From NCBI RefSeq assembly GCF_900111815.1, contig NZ_LT630004.1, positions 227,595 to 291,594 on the forward strand: a stretch of 64,000 nucleotides of DNA. The letters run 5' to 3'. Shown piece by piece: positions 43,087 through 52,401 of the stretch. This DNA is from Bacillus massilinigeriensis. GTDB taxonomy: Bacteria; Bacillota; Bacilli; Bacillales; Cytobacillaceae. Under the pieces are notes generated by a model. That model had not been told where the DNA came from, made no database searches, and saw only the letters and a list, made by a program, of their open reading frames with translations. A program made the position numbers and the translations under genes. How positions within the stretch are numbered: the first letter of the stretch is position 1; each line of letters opens with the position of its first letter.

Positions 43087-44286
43087 TCAATCTTCCGCCA
43101 CTTTTACAGTGTTTTCCTTCCATGACTCATTTGCTAGGTTCTTCCAGAACAAGGTGAGGACAACTCCAAGCGCTGTAATCATTGCGGCGAAATAGTAGGG
43201 GTAGTTCACATCGATATCGAATAACATTCCGCCGATGATGGGGCCGCTGATGTTGGCGAGACTTGTAAACATGGAATTCATCCCTCCGACAAAGCCTTGC
43301 TCATCTCCTGCAATGTTGGAGAGATAGGAAGTAACCGCTGGGCGGAATAAGTCGAATCCAACGAACACGATAAAGGTAACGAGCAGGATGGAAAAATAAG
43401 CATGAACCGTTGTCATAAGAAAGACCAAGAGTGCTGACAGCAAGAGACTGTAGCGAATGAGTTTAATCTCACCCCAAATGCGGGTCAGCCTATCAAAGAG
43501 GATCACTTGGGCAACGGCGCCGACAATCGCGCCGCCTGTGATCACAATGGCAATATCGGCTGGCATGAATTGAAATTTATGATCGACAAACAGGCTAAAG
43601 AACGACTCGAATGCCGCTAAGCCAAAGGAGGCGGTGAAAATTAAAAGGAATGCATAGAGATATTTCGGCGCAAGCAGCCTGTTCCAGCCAACTTTGCCTT
43701 TTGTGCTATTCTTCTCGCTCTTCTCTTCGACCCGTTCCGGTTCTGTTAGTAAAAGAATCGAAAGTATTCCTGCCAGCGTTCCAAGCCCTCCTGCAAAGAA
43801 GAAAGGAATGCGTGTGCCAAAGTCCGCTAGAAAACCGCCGAAGCCTGGTCCGATAATAAATCCAGTGCTAATGGCCGCAGACATATAACCAAGTGCCTTT
43901 GGGCGAGTCTCCTTATCTGTAATATCCGCAATAAAGGCTGTCACAGCCGGCATGATAAAGGCCGCACTGATTCCGCCCATGACCCGAGAGATAAATAACG
44001 TCTGGACTTCTTTGCCAAGACCGAATAAAAATTCAGAGGCACCGAAAATAAACAGTCCAATCACAATCATTATTTTCCTGCCGAATATATCCGCTGCTTT
44101 CCCTGCAAATGGGGAAACGATCAATTGAGCAAACGCAAATGCAGCTGTCAAATAACCAATGGTTTTCCCAGTGAGGCCCAAATCATTCATTAGTGTTGGC
44201 AATACTGGAATGACAAGCCCGATTCCCAAAAAGGCAATGAAAAGATTCATTAATAAAAGCCATAGCGTCACTTTATACGTTTTCAT
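43087..44286 (-). CDS. MFS multidrug efflux transporter (Bmr/Blt/NorA-like)
   Basis: A 399-residue protein with twelve helices. It has the drug:H+ antiporter motifs: FLGIGLVIPVLPTLMNDLGLTG, loop 2-3 motif A GKAADIFGRKIMIVIG and helix 5 motif C ISTGFIIGPGFGGFLADFG. A TetR gene lies upstream in the same direction, and should control it. Confidence 0.9.
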   Translation of the reverse strand: MKTYKVTLWLLLMNLFIAFLGIGLVIPVLPTLMNDLGLTGKTIGYLTAAFAFAQLIVSPFAGKAADIFGRKIMIVIGLFIFGASEFLFGLGKEVQTLFISRVMGGISAAFIMPAVTAFIADITDKETRPKALGYMSAAISTGFIIGPGFGGFLADFGTRIPFFFAGGLGTLAGILSILLLTEPERVEEKSEKNSTKGKVGWNRLLAPKYLYAFLLIFTASFGLAAFESFFSLFVDHKFQFMPADIAIVITGGAIVGAVAQVILFDRLTRIWGEIKLIRYSLLLSALLVFLMTTVHAYFSILLVTFIVFVGFDLFRPAVTSYLSNIAGDEQGFVGGMNSMFTSLANISGPIIGGMLFDIDVNYPYYFAAMITALGVVLTLFWKNLANESWKENTVKVAED

Positions 44287-44320
44287 TTTTCCACACTCCC
44301 CTCATCCATTTCTATTTATT

Positions 44321-44902
44321 TTAATCTTTTGATAACCCGCGCCAATAAAGATACCAAGAGGAATCTATTCTGCGGTGCAGGCGTTCTGCATTTCCGTATA
44401 GCATTTCAACTAGTACGCCATCTAGGAGCCCTAAATAGGCTTCAATAGCTTTTTTCGCATCAATGGAGGCACTGACTTCACCTTCATCCTTTGCATTTTT
44501 CATGACTGGAATCAACAGTGCTTCTAATTTATTCAGAAATTGATAGGAGAAATCCGTGATGCTTTCATAAAGGTGAGTTGGCGGGAAAAAGGAGATACGA
44601 AGCCAAAATTTTATCGATTCGTCTTGTTCGTACCGCTCTTTATATTGCAATAGAAGGTGGAACAAAAATTCCTCTATGGGCCGTTCTTTGCTGTTTTCTA
44701 AAAGTTTGACAACTGATTCTAATTCGTAGGTAAAGACATCCAGGCACACTTGAAGAAAAAGCTCATCTTTCCCCTTGAAGTGAGTGTAGATGGATTGTTT
44801 TTTGATGCCGACGTCTTCGGCGATTTTGGCCATCGATGTTCCTTCAAATCCATTCTCCGCAAAGTGTTTCCGCGCAACTTCTTTAATTTGTACTGCCGTC
44901 AT
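44321..44902 (-). CDS. TetR-family repressor of the MFS pump
   Basis: A 193-residue protein with TetR DNA-binding domain (FEGTSMAKIAEDVGIKKQSIYTHFKGKDELFLQV) and a helical C-terminal ligand domain. It lies 34 bp upstream of the pump gene, so one transcript is likely. A palindrome at 44917-44931 sits just before its start. Confidence 0.9.
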   Translation of the reverse strand: MTAVQIKEVARKHFAENGFEGTSMAKIAEDVGIKKQSIYTHFKGKDELFLQVCLDVFTYELESVVKLLENSKERPIEEFLFHLLLQYKERYEQDESIKFWLRISFFPPTHLYESITDFSYQFLNKLEALLIPVMKNAKDEGEVSASIDAKKAIEAYLGLLDGVLVEMLYGNAERLHRRIDSSWYLYWRGLSKD

Positions 44903-44916
44903 ACTCTCACCCTTCC

Positions 44917-44931
44917 GACCGATCGTCAGTC
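44917..44931. promoter_or_regulatory. Putative TetR operator
   Basis: GACCGATCGTCAGTC contains the palindromic GACCGATCGTC half-site pair, just upstream of the TetR start at 44902. Confidence 0.5.
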
Positions 44932-45076
44932 AAGCGTAACACTTCCCTCATTTGCCGTCAATTTGGAGTATTTCGCCTATGAAAGCAGCTTGTCACAATT
45001 TATCTATGTAAATTTTTCCTGAAAGAGGTATGATGACAATGTGAGGTTAAATACATAGACGAAGGAGTGCTTTCCA

Positions 45077-45520
45077 ATGCCAAAGACTACGTTTCAAGCT
45101 ACAGCTCACTTACAAGAAGGAATGCAAGTAAAGGCTAAATGCAGAGGGTTTGAAATCACGATTGATGAACCGAAGGAACTTGGTGGGACGGATACAGGAA
45201 TGAATCCGGTGGAATTGGTTTTGTCAGCACTTGGTGCGTGCCAGGCTATTGTTGCCCGTTGTTTTGCACGGAAATTTAAAATAGAATTTGACGAGTTTTG
45301 GGTCGAAGTCGAAGGCGATCTGGATACGGATGGCTTTATGAAGCAAACGGATGTCCGCAGAGGATACAGCGATGTGCGCTATAATATCCACATTAAAACA
45401 GATGCTCCTAAAGAGAAGGTAGAAGAGTTTGTAGCATTTATTGAGAAAACTTGTCCGGTAGGCGATACAATCGCCAATCCGGTCAACCTCAAACTGAACG
45501 AAATTATCATTGAACAATAA
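45077..45520 (+). CDS. OsmC-family peroxide-detoxifying protein
   Basis: A 147-residue OsmC-fold protein. The N-terminal strands include DEPKELGGTDTGMNPVELVLSALGACQAIVARCFARK and the C-terminal part has EKTCPVGDTIANPVNL. The two Cys residues (GACQ and TCPVG) form the reactive pair that reduces organic hydroperoxides in this family. GAAGGAG ribosome site, terminator after it. Confidence 0.9.
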   Translation: MPKTTFQATAHLQEGMQVKAKCRGFEITIDEPKELGGTDTGMNPVELVLSALGACQAIVARCFARKFKIEFDEFWVEVEGDLDTDGFMKQTDVRRGYSDVRYNIHIKTDAPKEKVEEFVAFIEKTCPVGDTIANPVNLKLNEIIIEQ

Positions 45521-45522
45521 GG

Positions 45523-45568
45523 AAAAGCCAACCATGAGGGGATAGATCCTCTTTGGTTGGCTTTTTTT
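45523..45568. terminator. Terminator after osmC-like gene
   Basis: AAAAGCCAACC pairs with GGTTGGCTTTT with inner GGGGAT/ATCCTC, then TTTT. From here to 45796 no gene was found; a 19-codon minus-strand frame near 45571-45630 is not supported. Confidence 0.85.
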
Positions 45569-45796
45569 ATTTCTTATAGACGTACCGCTTTCCTTTGGAA
45601 ACGTTTGTCAATACTGCTTTTGCCATGTTAATAACCCCCACTCTAGTGGTATAATTCATATGTATTGGCAATGATTGCACTTTCAAGCTTTCTTGCTTTT
45701 TTAAGGGCCTCAAATAGTATATAATTATCAGATAATAGTATATAATATATTTGTAAATAATTATTATAAAATAATCATATGGTTATACCGAGACAG

Positions 45797-45860
45797 AAAA
45801 GGTGTGTTCCTAAGTGCCACCTCCTTGTTGGCATCTAAGCAGGAGCATCTACACTTTTTT
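45797..45860 (+). promoter_or_regulatory. Long structured hairpin upstream of mqo
   Basis: AAAAGGTGT (45797-45805) pairs with ACACTTTTT (45851-45859); inside, GTTCCT with AGGAGC and AGTGCCA with TGGCATC continue one extended stem. It ends in a T-run 29 bp before the mqo start. It may be a terminator of antisense or upstream transcripts, or a regulatory leader (attenuator). No known riboswitch recognised. Confidence 0.5.
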
Positions 45861-45888
45861 GCCAATATAGGGGATGAGGAAGGGTATT

Positions 45889-47394
45889 ATGAGCAACCAA
45901 CAGAATAAAACAGACGTTATCTTAATTGGTGCCGGAATCATGAGCGCGACTTTGGGGTCATTGCTGAAGGAGCTTGCACCACAATGGGAAATGAAGGTTT
46001 TCGAGAAACTCGCGGGTGCAGGAGAGGAAAGCTCAAATGAATGGAATAATGCTGGAACGGGACATTCTGCATTGTGCGAGCTTAACTATACTTCCGAAAA
46101 ACCTGATGGATCTATAGAGGTAAAAAAGGCGATTAATGTAAATGAACAGTTCCAGCTTTCCCGCCAGTTCTGGTCTTACCTTGTGAACAAAGACCTTATC
46201 CGCAATCCGAAGGACTTTATTATGCCAATCCCCCATATGAGTTTGGTGGAAGGGGAAAAAGACGTAGCTTTCTTGAAAAAAAGGTTTCAAATGCTTTCAA
46301 ATCATCCTTTGTTTCAAGGAATGGAGTTCTCCGATGATCCTGAAAAGCTGAAGGAATGGGTGCCGCTTATTATGGAGGGACGTAACTCCAATGAGCCGCT
46401 GGCGGCAACAAAAATTGATTCTGGTACGGATGTGAACTTTGGGGCGCTTACTCGCATGCTGTTTGATCACTTGAAGCGTCAAAATGTGGAACTGCATTAC
46501 AAACATAGCGTTAATGATATCAAGCGGACAAGCGATGGCATGTGGAGATTGAAAGTTCGGAATCTGGACAATGGCCAAACGGAATATCATGAAGCGAAGT
46601 TCGTCTTTATCGGAGGCGGGGGCGGCAGTCTTCCGCTGCTGCAGAAAACCGGTATACCGGAGTCCAAGGCCATTGGCGGCTTCCCGGTTAGCGGGCTGTT
46701 TTTGGTGTGCAACAATCCGGAAGTGGCGGAGCGCCATCATGCAAAAGTATACGGCAAAGCGAAGGTCGGTGCGCCGCCAATGTCTGTGCCGCATCTTGAT
46801 ACAAGGTATATCGATAACAAGAAAACTCTGTTGTTTGGTCCATTTGCGGGATTTTCACCAAAGTTCTTGAAAACTGGGTCGAACTTCGATTTGCTGTGTT
46901 CCATCAAGCCTAATAACTTACTTACCATGCTGGCTGCAGGAGCGAAAGAGATGGCATTGACGAAGTACTTGATCCAGCAAGTGCTGCTATCGAATGAAAA
47001 GCGCATGGATGAACTGCGCGAATTCATTCCGAACGCCAAGAGCGAGGATTGGGGTATCGTTGTAGCGGGCCAACGTGTGCAGGTCATCAAAGATACAGAA
47101 AAGGGCGGCAAAGGTACACTTCAATTTGGTACAGAAGTAGTCAGCGCTGCGGATGGCTCTATTGCCGCATTGCTCGGAGCATCTCCTGGTGCATCTACTG
47201 CCGTCCACGTGATGCTTGAAGTATTGCAAAAATGCTTTCCGGAGGAAATGAAAAAATGGGAGTCGAAAATTAAAGAAATGATTCCTTCTTATGGAATTTC
47301 TTTGTCTGACAACCCTGAATTATTAAAAGAAATTCATCAAACTACTGCACAGACGCTTCAACTAAGCGGCAAAGAAATGGCACACAGCAACTAA
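45889..47394 (+). CDS. mqo: Malate:quinone oxidoreductase
   Basis: About 501 residues, FAD-dependent and membrane-associated, oxidising malate to oxaloacetate with electron transfer to menaquinone. The start at 45889 ([23 protein letters not shown]) follows GAGGAAGGG; an earlier ATG at 45874 would overlap it. [13 protein letters not shown] is the N-terminal dinucleotide fold, then [39 protein letters not shown] and [10 protein letters not shown]-like ends, all characteristic. Single gene. Confidence 0.97.
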   Translation: MSNQQNKTDVILIGAGIMSATLGSLLKELAPQWEMKVFEKLAGAGEESSNEWNNAGTGHSALCELNYTSEKPDGSIEVKKAINVNEQFQLSRQFWSYLVNKDLIRNPKDFIMPIPHMSLVEGEKDVAFLKKRFQMLSNHPLFQGMEFSDDPEKLKEWVPLIMEGRNSNEPLAATKIDSGTDVNFGALTRMLFDHLKRQNVELHYKHSVNDIKRTSDGMWRLKVRNLDNGQTEYHEAKFVFIGGGGGSLPLLQKTGIPESKAIGGFPVSGLFLVCNNPEVAERHHAKVYGKAKVGAPPMSVPHLDTRYIDNKKTLLFGPFAGFSPKFLKTGSNFDLLCSIKPNNLLTMLAAGAKEMALTKYLIQQVLLSNEKRMDELREFIPNAKSEDWGIVVAGQRVQVIKDTEKGGKGTLQFGTEVVSAADGSIAALLGASPGASTAVHVMLEVLQKCFPEEMKKWESKIKEMIPSYGISLSDNPELLKEIHQTTAQTLQLSGKEMAHSN

Positions 47395-47410
47395 TATAGC
47401 GCATAGAGTA

Positions 47411-47444
47411 AAAAGGACCTTCGATTTGAAGGTTCTTTTTTTGT
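47411..47444 (+). terminator. Terminator of mqo
   Basis: AAGGACCTTC pairs with GAAGGTTCTT, followed by TTTTTT. The span 47445-47655 contains no gene. Confidence 0.88.
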
Positions 47445-47655
47445 AGAAAACGTTTATTACGGATTCCTATCTTAGCGGACAAGAAACAAAACCCCTTTTG
47501 CTTGTTATATAATATAGGAAAATCTTGATGCGCACGTTCATTCAACATGTTATGGTTAAGGTTGGATAGTTACCTGTTGAAGGAAAAATTATTTTAGAAT
47601 ACAATTTAGTATCTGTTTTTAACAGGCTGTTTTTATAAAAAGGAGCGTATGAATT

Positions 47656-48561
47656 GTGGATATTTATCAAAGCTTGATTTCTTTTATGGATCAAGATTCT
47701 GTAAAAAAAGATGAAATGCTGTGCCAATATACATTCACGAAAACTGGGGGAAAGGGAGATTATGTTGTATTTCCTTCCTCGTACGGACAAGTGGAAAAGG
47801 TTTTTAAATATGCTTATTCTAACGATATTCCGTTGACTATTTTAGGAAATGGTTCGAATCTGATCATTCGCGATGGCGGGATAAGAGGAATCGTGCTGTT
47901 CCTCACAAGGCTTGATGCGATTACGGTAAAAGGAAATGTGATTACGGCACAAAGCGGCGCGAAAATTATCGATGTCTCTCAAGCAGCATTGGCAGCGGAT
48001 CTTACTGGCTTGGAGTTTGCCTGTGGTATTCCGGGGTCTGTTGGCGGTGCGATGCATATGAACGCTGGCGCTTATGGTGGGGAGATTTCCACTGTTGTGA
48101 CAGAAGTATTGGCGCTAGACAGGGAAGGAAAAGTCTTTCGCATGCCTAGGCCGGATATGGATTTAGGGTACCGCAGCAGTATTTTCGCCAAGAAAGGCTA
48201 TGTTGTCCTTGAAGCGACTTTTGAATTGTCGCCTGGAAATCGTGATGAAATAAAAGCGAAAATGGATGAGCTCACTTTCTTGAGAGAGTCGAAACAGCCG
48301 CTTGAATACCCTTCCTGCGGCAGTGTGTTCAAACGGCCCGAAGGACACTTTGCAGGTAAGTTAATTCAGGACAGCGGCCTTCAAGGAAAGCAAATTGGCG
48401 GAGCACAGGTTTCTACCAAACATGCAGGCTTTATTGTCAATGTAGGCGGTGCAACAGCTTCAGACTATATGGCACTCATCAAGCATGTGCAGGAAACAGT
48501 GATGGAAAAGTTCGGTGTCGCGCTTGAAATGGAAGTGCGGGTAATCGGGGAAGACGAATGA
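47656..48561 (+). CDS. murB: UDP-N-acetylenolpyruvoylglucosamine reductase (MurB)
   Basis: A 301-residue FAD enzyme that reduces UDP-GlcNAc-enolpyruvate to UDP-MurNAc in peptidoglycan synthesis. The FAD-binding text LTILGNGSNLIIRDGG, GLEFACGIPGSVGGAMHMNAGAYGG and the closing SCGSVFKRPEGHFAGKLIQDSGL are present, with the catalytic Ser in SCGSVF. GTG start with AAAGGAG. Type II (short) MurB. Terminator at 48563-48597. Confidence 0.96.
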   Translation: MDIYQSLISFMDQDSVKKDEMLCQYTFTKTGGKGDYVVFPSSYGQVEKVFKYAYSNDIPLTILGNGSNLIIRDGGIRGIVLFLTRLDAITVKGNVITAQSGAKIIDVSQAALAADLTGLEFACGIPGSVGGAMHMNAGAYGGEISTVVTEVLALDREGKVFRMPRPDMDLGYRSSIFAKKGYVVLEATFELSPGNRDEIKAKMDELTFLRESKQPLEYPSCGSVFKRPEGHFAGKLIQDSGLQGKQIGGAQVSTKHAGFIVNVGGATASDYMALIKHVQETVMEKFGVALEMEVRVIGEDE

Positions 48562-48562
48562 A

Positions 48563-48597
48563 AGGCGGGGGCAAAGTATCGCCCCCATTTTTCAGGT
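48563..48597. terminator. Terminator of murB, convergent with the GNAT gene
   Basis: GGCGGGGGC pairs with GCCCCC followed by ATTTTTC; it also overlaps the last codons of the minus-strand GNAT gene. Confidence 0.75.
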
Positions 48598-49389
48598 GGA
48601 AAATCCGCAGATTGTATAAACGGCATATTCTTCCGCTGGTTCAAAGCCAAGCTTTTTCGCGACAGCTTGTGATGGGATATTGCTGTTGGTCGTTTCCCAT
48701 AGTGGGGATAAGCCCTGATCCAGCTGATGGGAAATCAATTGGCAAGCAGCAAGGGTGCCGTAGCCTTTGTTCCGCTCTTGGGTACAGAAAGTATCGAGAT
48801 CGATAAAATAATGGCCATGGTGAATGAACCCATTGTTTATGCATTGTGAAAGGGTTTGTCCATCTTTCACTAGCGTAAAACCAGTTGTAAGCTGCTTCTC
48901 TTCAAGAACAATATCCCGGAAATTTTCTGGAATGATAGGAAGCTTGATTTCCTGAATTTCGATATCATCAGGCATTTCCAAGCTAGCCCTATATTCCTGG
49001 AACTTCGCTTCATTTAACGTATAAGTGCATTCCAAGTGCTTGCGGACGGGAGAATTTCCATGAAACTCGTGAAAAAAATCATCCCAAACACTATTGTTGT
49101 CGCAGTAAATCTCGAAATATTTTTCCCCTGTTATTTTTAACATGGGGGAGACGATTTCCTCGAGAACTTCCTTCATAAAAGGAAAGTGTTTAGAGGACGG
49201 ATTTTCACCTGCAATATAAGACCATCTAGATACTGCCCAAGCTAAGGCTATTTCAGGATTTTCTTCATGGTCAACAAAGACTTTCCCTGGGAAACGCCCA
49301 TGAATCACAGCTTGCGCGGGTATTTGATACTTTTGTTGAAAAAAGGATGCTGCAATTCCAGTATTGTTATCTAATAATTCGATCGTCAC
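48592..49389 (-). CDS. GNAT acetyltransferase (PF12746-like, two-domain)
   Basis: A 265-residue protein. The N-terminal region (LLDNNTGIAASFFQQKYQIPAQAVIHGRFPGKVFVDHE) and the C-terminal GNAT core (CTQERNKGYGTLAACQLISHQLDQGLSPLWETTNSNIPSQAVAKKLGFEPAEEYAVY) fit the GNAT_acetyltran family common in Bacillus. Probable target is a small molecule. Alone on this strand. Confidence 0.85.
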   Translation of the reverse strand: MTIELLDNNTGIAASFFQQKYQIPAQAVIHGRFPGKVFVDHEENPEIALAWAVSRWSYIAGENPSSKHFPFMKEVLEEIVSPMLKITGEKYFEIYCDNNSVWDDFFHEFHGNSPVRKHLECTYTLNEAKFQEYRASLEMPDDIEIQEIKLPIIPENFRDIVLEEKQLTTGFTLVKDGQTLSQCINNGFIHHGHYFIDLDTFCTQERNKGYGTLAACQLISHQLDQGLSPLWETTNSNIPSQAVAKKLGFEPAEEYAVYTICGFST

Positions 49390-49556
49390 GATTAATCCTC
49401 CTGTATCTCCCTCATGTGGTAAAATTTAGAGGGTAGGGTTGTTGTATTTTTATTTTAATATACTTACAATATTTTGGATATAGGGAGTATGTAAATAGTT
49501 ATAATGTTTGTTGGTATCGAGGAAAACGGTGGGTTAAGACATGGAGGGGAAAAACA

Positions 49557-49889
49557 ATGACAGTAAAAAGGATTCTACCAGAAGAATTAAAAAGGAAGAT
49601 CGATGGTCATGATAAGGTGATGCTTCTTGATGTTAGGGCGGCGGAAAAATATGATCGCTTTCATATAGAAGAGCCTGGTGTGGAAAGCAAAAATATTTTT
49701 AAAGAAGAAATTCTCGGTCTATCACAGGAAGCGCTAAGGTCGCTGCCGAAGGATCGGGAAATTATTGTAACGTGCACGACAGGTAATTCGGCCGCAAGAT
49801 GCGCAGCTGTTCTTTCTGAAAAGGAATATGATGTCGCTGTTCTTGATGGGGGAATTACTGCGTGGAAAGAGTACTTATCGAAGAAATAG
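49557..49889 (+). CDS. Single-domain rhodanese (sulfurtransferase)
   Basis: A 110-residue rhodanese. LLDVRAAEKYDRFHIEEP is the N-terminal element and VTCTTGNSAARC holds the active-site Cys loop, CTTGNSA. The C-terminal LDGGITAWKEYLSKK is canonical. It likely moves persulfide sulfur. It is followed 15 bp later by the DUF1456 gene. Confidence 0.9.
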   Translation: MTVKRILPEELKRKIDGHDKVMLLDVRAAEKYDRFHIEEPGVESKNIFKEEILGLSQEALRSLPKDREIIVTCTTGNSAARCAAVLSEKEYDVAVLDGGITAWKEYLSKK

Positions 49890-49904
49890 CAGGAGGATTT
49901 TTTG

Positions 49905-50396
49905 ATGGAAAATAACGATATTTTGATTAGGCTTAGATACGCATTAGATATTAAAAACACGGACATGGTGAAGATTTTTGGTTTAGGCGGGGTGGAAGTA
50001 TCGAAAGATGAAGTGCTTCAAATGCTGCAAAAGCCGAAAGACTATATGGAAGAGGAAGATGATAGTCTCCTCAAATGCAATGATCGAAAATTGGAGTCTT
50101 TCTTGAACGGCTTGATTGTTTTTAAAAGGGGAAAGCAAGATCCGAAGCCGGGGCAGCCGGAATTTCCCCCTCCCTCTAAGGAGAGCGTCAACAATCTCCT
50201 TTTTAAGAAAGTAAAGATAGCACTTGCTTTGACGAGCGATGACATCCTTGGCATGATGGAAGACGCTGGGGTGAATATGAGCAAGGGAGAACTCGGCGCT
50301 ATTTTAAGAAAAGAAGGGCAAAAGAACTATAAAGAGTGCGGAGATAAGTTTGCTCGGAATTTCTTGAAAGGGTTGACGATGAGGTATAGGGAATAG
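49905..50396 (+). CDS. DUF1456 (YehS-like) protein
   Basis: A 163-residue protein with two copies of the DUF1456 repeat: DILIRLRYALDIKNTDMVKIFGLGGVEVSKDEV and LLFKKVKIALALTSDDILGMMEDAGVNMSKGEL. Start at 49905 after AGGAGG. Function unknown; helical and cytoplasmic. Confidence 0.9.
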   Translation: MENNDILIRLRYALDIKNTDMVKIFGLGGVEVSKDEVLQMLQKPKDYMEEEDDSLLKCNDRKLESFLNGLIVFKRGKQDPKPGQPEFPPPSKESVNNLLFKKVKIALALTSDDILGMMEDAGVNMSKGELGAILRKEGQKNYKECGDKFARNFLKGLTMRYRE

Positions 50397-50409
50397 ATGG
50401 TATTTGGAG

Positions 50410-50457
50410 AAGGAGCATTCAACAGCCAGCGGTTTGCTAGAGGATGCTCCTTTTTTC
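50410..50457 (+). terminator. Intrinsic terminator
   Basis: GGAGCAT pairs with ATGCTCC after a longer loop, followed by TTTTTT. Confidence 0.7.
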
Positions 50458-50546
50458 TATTTTTGAAACGAGTCCTGCTGTTGTTTCGTCTTATTTTATA
50501 ATCGAAAATTTTTTTTCAAGTTGTATTGGACGGAGGAGGAGAAGGA

Positions 50547-51002
50547 ATGAAGAAGCTTGCAGTTGCCGCTGTTTTGGGCGTGCTGTTGTTGGCGGGATGT
50601 GGGATTGTTGAGAAAAGAACGAAGGAAACGATGGTGCTTTTAGATGAAGAGATATCAGAAGTGAAAATTTCAAAGTCTAAGGGTTTCAATGAGATAAATG
50701 AGGATGTGCTTTTTTCATTTAGGGATAAGGAGTCGTTGGCTATTTTTGAACAGGCGATTACCTCAGCTGTGAAGGAGGAGGGAACAGTTGATATTGCACT
50801 GTCAGATTTCGATATCGCAGTGGAATACGGGAAGCCAGGGCAGTTTCCGCCGCATGGGATTCATTTATGGCTTGGGGAAGAAGGAGAAAAGTGCATTTTG
50901 ATGTATGTAACGGATGATAATACAATTTATTCCACAACGCCGAAGATGGCGGGAAAACTAAGAGAGCTGATTCTTTCTCAGAAGGAAAATGGCGAGAATT
51001 GA
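50547..51002 (+). CDS. Lipoprotein of unknown function
   Basis: A 151-residue lipoprotein (MKKLAVAAVLGVLLLAGCG) with lipobox LAGC at about residue 18. The start is at 50547; the earlier codon at 50526 lies in the ribosome region GGAGGAGAAGG. The mature domain is mixed alpha/beta and ends KMAGKLRELILSQKENGEN. No family recognised. Terminator at 51009-51041. Confidence 0.7.
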   Translation: MKKLAVAAVLGVLLLAGCGIVEKRTKETMVLLDEEISEVKISKSKGFNEINEDVLFSFRDKESLAIFEQAITSAVKEEGTVDIALSDFDIAVEYGKPGQFPPHGIHLWLGEEGEKCILMYVTDDNTIYSTTPKMAGKLRELILSQKENGEN

Positions 51003-51008
51003 TTTTTA

Positions 51009-51041
51009 AAGCAGCCCCTCATTTGCTGAGGGGCTGTTAGT
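51009..51041 (+). terminator. Intrinsic terminator
   Basis: CAGCCCCTC pairs with GAGGGGCTG followed by TTAGTTTT. 51042-51122 is gene-free. Confidence 0.75.
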
Positions 51042-51122
51042 TTTAAGCGTAAGGAGATCAGACGCCAACAGAAACGGTTTCTGGCAGTGTGCTGCCGCCG
51101 TCGATCACGATTTAGAAGAATG

Positions 51123-51222
51123 GTGCCTGACCCCCGGTGCGGTAGTGCGTTATCTAATTAACGCATCGGGGGTCAGGCACGCTGCATTTTATTACCGCAT
51201 TAATCCACCGGGGGTCAGGCAC
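51123..51222. repeat. Palindromic repeat (GTGCCTGACCCCCG type)
   Basis: GTGCCTGACCCCCG (51123-51136) is inverted at 51167-51180, and a third arm CGGGGGTCAGGCAC follows at 51208-51221, touching the cobT stop. This module is familiar as a dispersed extragenic repeat of Bacillus genomes; copies elsewhere cannot be checked here. Confidence 0.7.
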
Positions 51223-52310
51223 TATTGTTTACTAGCTTCAGCCCCTTTTACCGAACCGTCATTAGAGCCGGATACGCCTGCTTGTTCGTATGTCGCCATT
51301 TCATTTGCAATCCGTATAGCTGATCTTATAATCGGCAGTACAGTTGCGGTACCGCTGGCTTCACCTAAGCGGAGGTTCAGATTCACGATTGGTTCTAAGC
51401 CTAAGAGCTTATTCACAAAAATATGGCCTGGTTCAACTGATTGGTGGGAGGCAATCAGATAGCCGCCGGCTTCAGGAGCAATTCTTACTGCTGTTAACGC
51501 AGCAACCGCTGTAATGAACCCATCTACCAACACAGGTATTCGCGCTGCTGCAGCCCCCAACACTACACCAGCAAGTCCCGCTATTTCCAATCCTCCAACT
51601 TTCGCCAACACATCGATCGGGTCCTCAGCATCAGGTTGGTTCACTTCGAGCGCGCGTTCAATAACATCCGCTTTTCTTTGTTTTCCCGCAGAATCTAGTC
51701 CTGTTCCTGCCCCTACTATTTGGTCAACGCCCATCTGCCCGAATGCTGCAAGCATAGCGGAGCTAGCCGTCGTGTTTCCGATTCCCATCTCACCGAGCGC
51801 AAGCAGCCTAGCACCTTGCTTTATCGCTGTTTGTGCTGTCTCGATGCCAGCTTCAATCGCTAGAATTGCTTCTGCTCTCTCCATCGCAGGACCTTGCGCC
51901 ATATTAGCAGTACCGCTGCGTATTTTTCTATTAATAACATTTGGAAGATGCAGCTCTCCATTTATACCAATATCAACAATCTGGACCGAGCAATTCGCGG
52001 CGCGGGACAGAACATTAATCGCTGCACCTCCTGTGACAAAATTTTTCACCATTTGCTTCGTTACTTCAGCAGGAAAGGCAGAAACACCCTCTTCACATAC
52101 ACCATGGTCTGCTGCCATCAAAATGACCATGGCAGGATCGATTTCAGGATGAGGGTTTCCGGTCATTCCGGCTATTTTTATTGCAAGTGATTCTAGCACA
52201 CCTAAACTTCCCAATGGTTTCGTAAGCGAGTTTAGATGCTGTTCCATTCTTTCTTGTGCTTTTGTGTCTAATCCACTAATCAAACTAACTGTTTCCTTTA
52301 ACATTTGCAT
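51222..52310 (-). CDS. cobT: Nicotinate-nucleotide-dimethylbenzimidazole phosphoribosyltransferase
   Basis: About 362 residues. CobT makes alpha-ribazole phosphate for the lower ligand of cobalamin. The family motifs LNSLTKPLGSLGVLESLAIKIAGM, GSGTANMAQGPAM, GEMGIGNTTASSAMLA, GTGLDSAGKQRKADVIERAL and VDGFITAVAALTAVRIAP are all visible. The start at 52310 follows GAAGGAGG; the upstream ATGs at 52346 and 52328 overlap the leader. It is controlled by the cobalamin riboswitch at 52402-52545. Confidence 0.94.
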   Translation of the reverse strand: MQMLKETVSLISGLDTKAQERMEQHLNSLTKPLGSLGVLESLAIKIAGMTGNPHPEIDPAMVILMAADHGVCEEGVSAFPAEVTKQMVKNFVTGGAAINVLSRAANCSVQIVDIGINGELHLPNVINRKIRSGTANMAQGPAMERAEAILAIEAGIETAQTAIKQGARLLALGEMGIGNTTASSAMLAAFGQMGVDQIVGAGTGLDSAGKQRKADVIERALEVNQPDAEDPIDVLAKVGGLEIAGLAGVVLGAAAARIPVLVDGFITAVAALTAVRIAPEAGGYLIASHQSVEPGHIFVNKLLGLEPIVNLNLRLGEASGTATVLPIIRSAIRIANEMATYEQAGVSGSNDGSVKGAEASKQ

Positions 52311-52348
52311 CGCTGCTTCCTCCTTCATGGTAATTCCCGACCACACAA

Positions 52349-52380
52349 AAAACCCCAGCTTAAATAAGCTGAGGTTTTAG
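52349..52380 (-). terminator. Riboswitch expression-platform terminator
   Basis: On the minus strand AACCTCAGCTTA pairs with TAAGCTGGGGTT followed by TTTTTT. It lies between the cobalamin aptamer and cobT, so B12 binding probably stops transcription here. Confidence 0.85.
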
Positions 52381-52401
52381 CCATAACCGCATCGTGTACT
52401 T

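Noticed and set aside
45571-45630. 19-codon minus-strand frame MAKAVLTNVSKGKRYVYKK
   Set aside because: Plausible start, but too short and without support; may be a gene relic.
46297-46794. 165-codon minus-strand frame over mqo
   Set aside because: Shadow of mqo; basic, low-complexity translation.
51514-52152. 212-codon plus-strand frame over cobT
   Set aside because: Antisense to a well-supported cobT; composition (Ser, Pro, Ala rich) is typical of a shadow frame.
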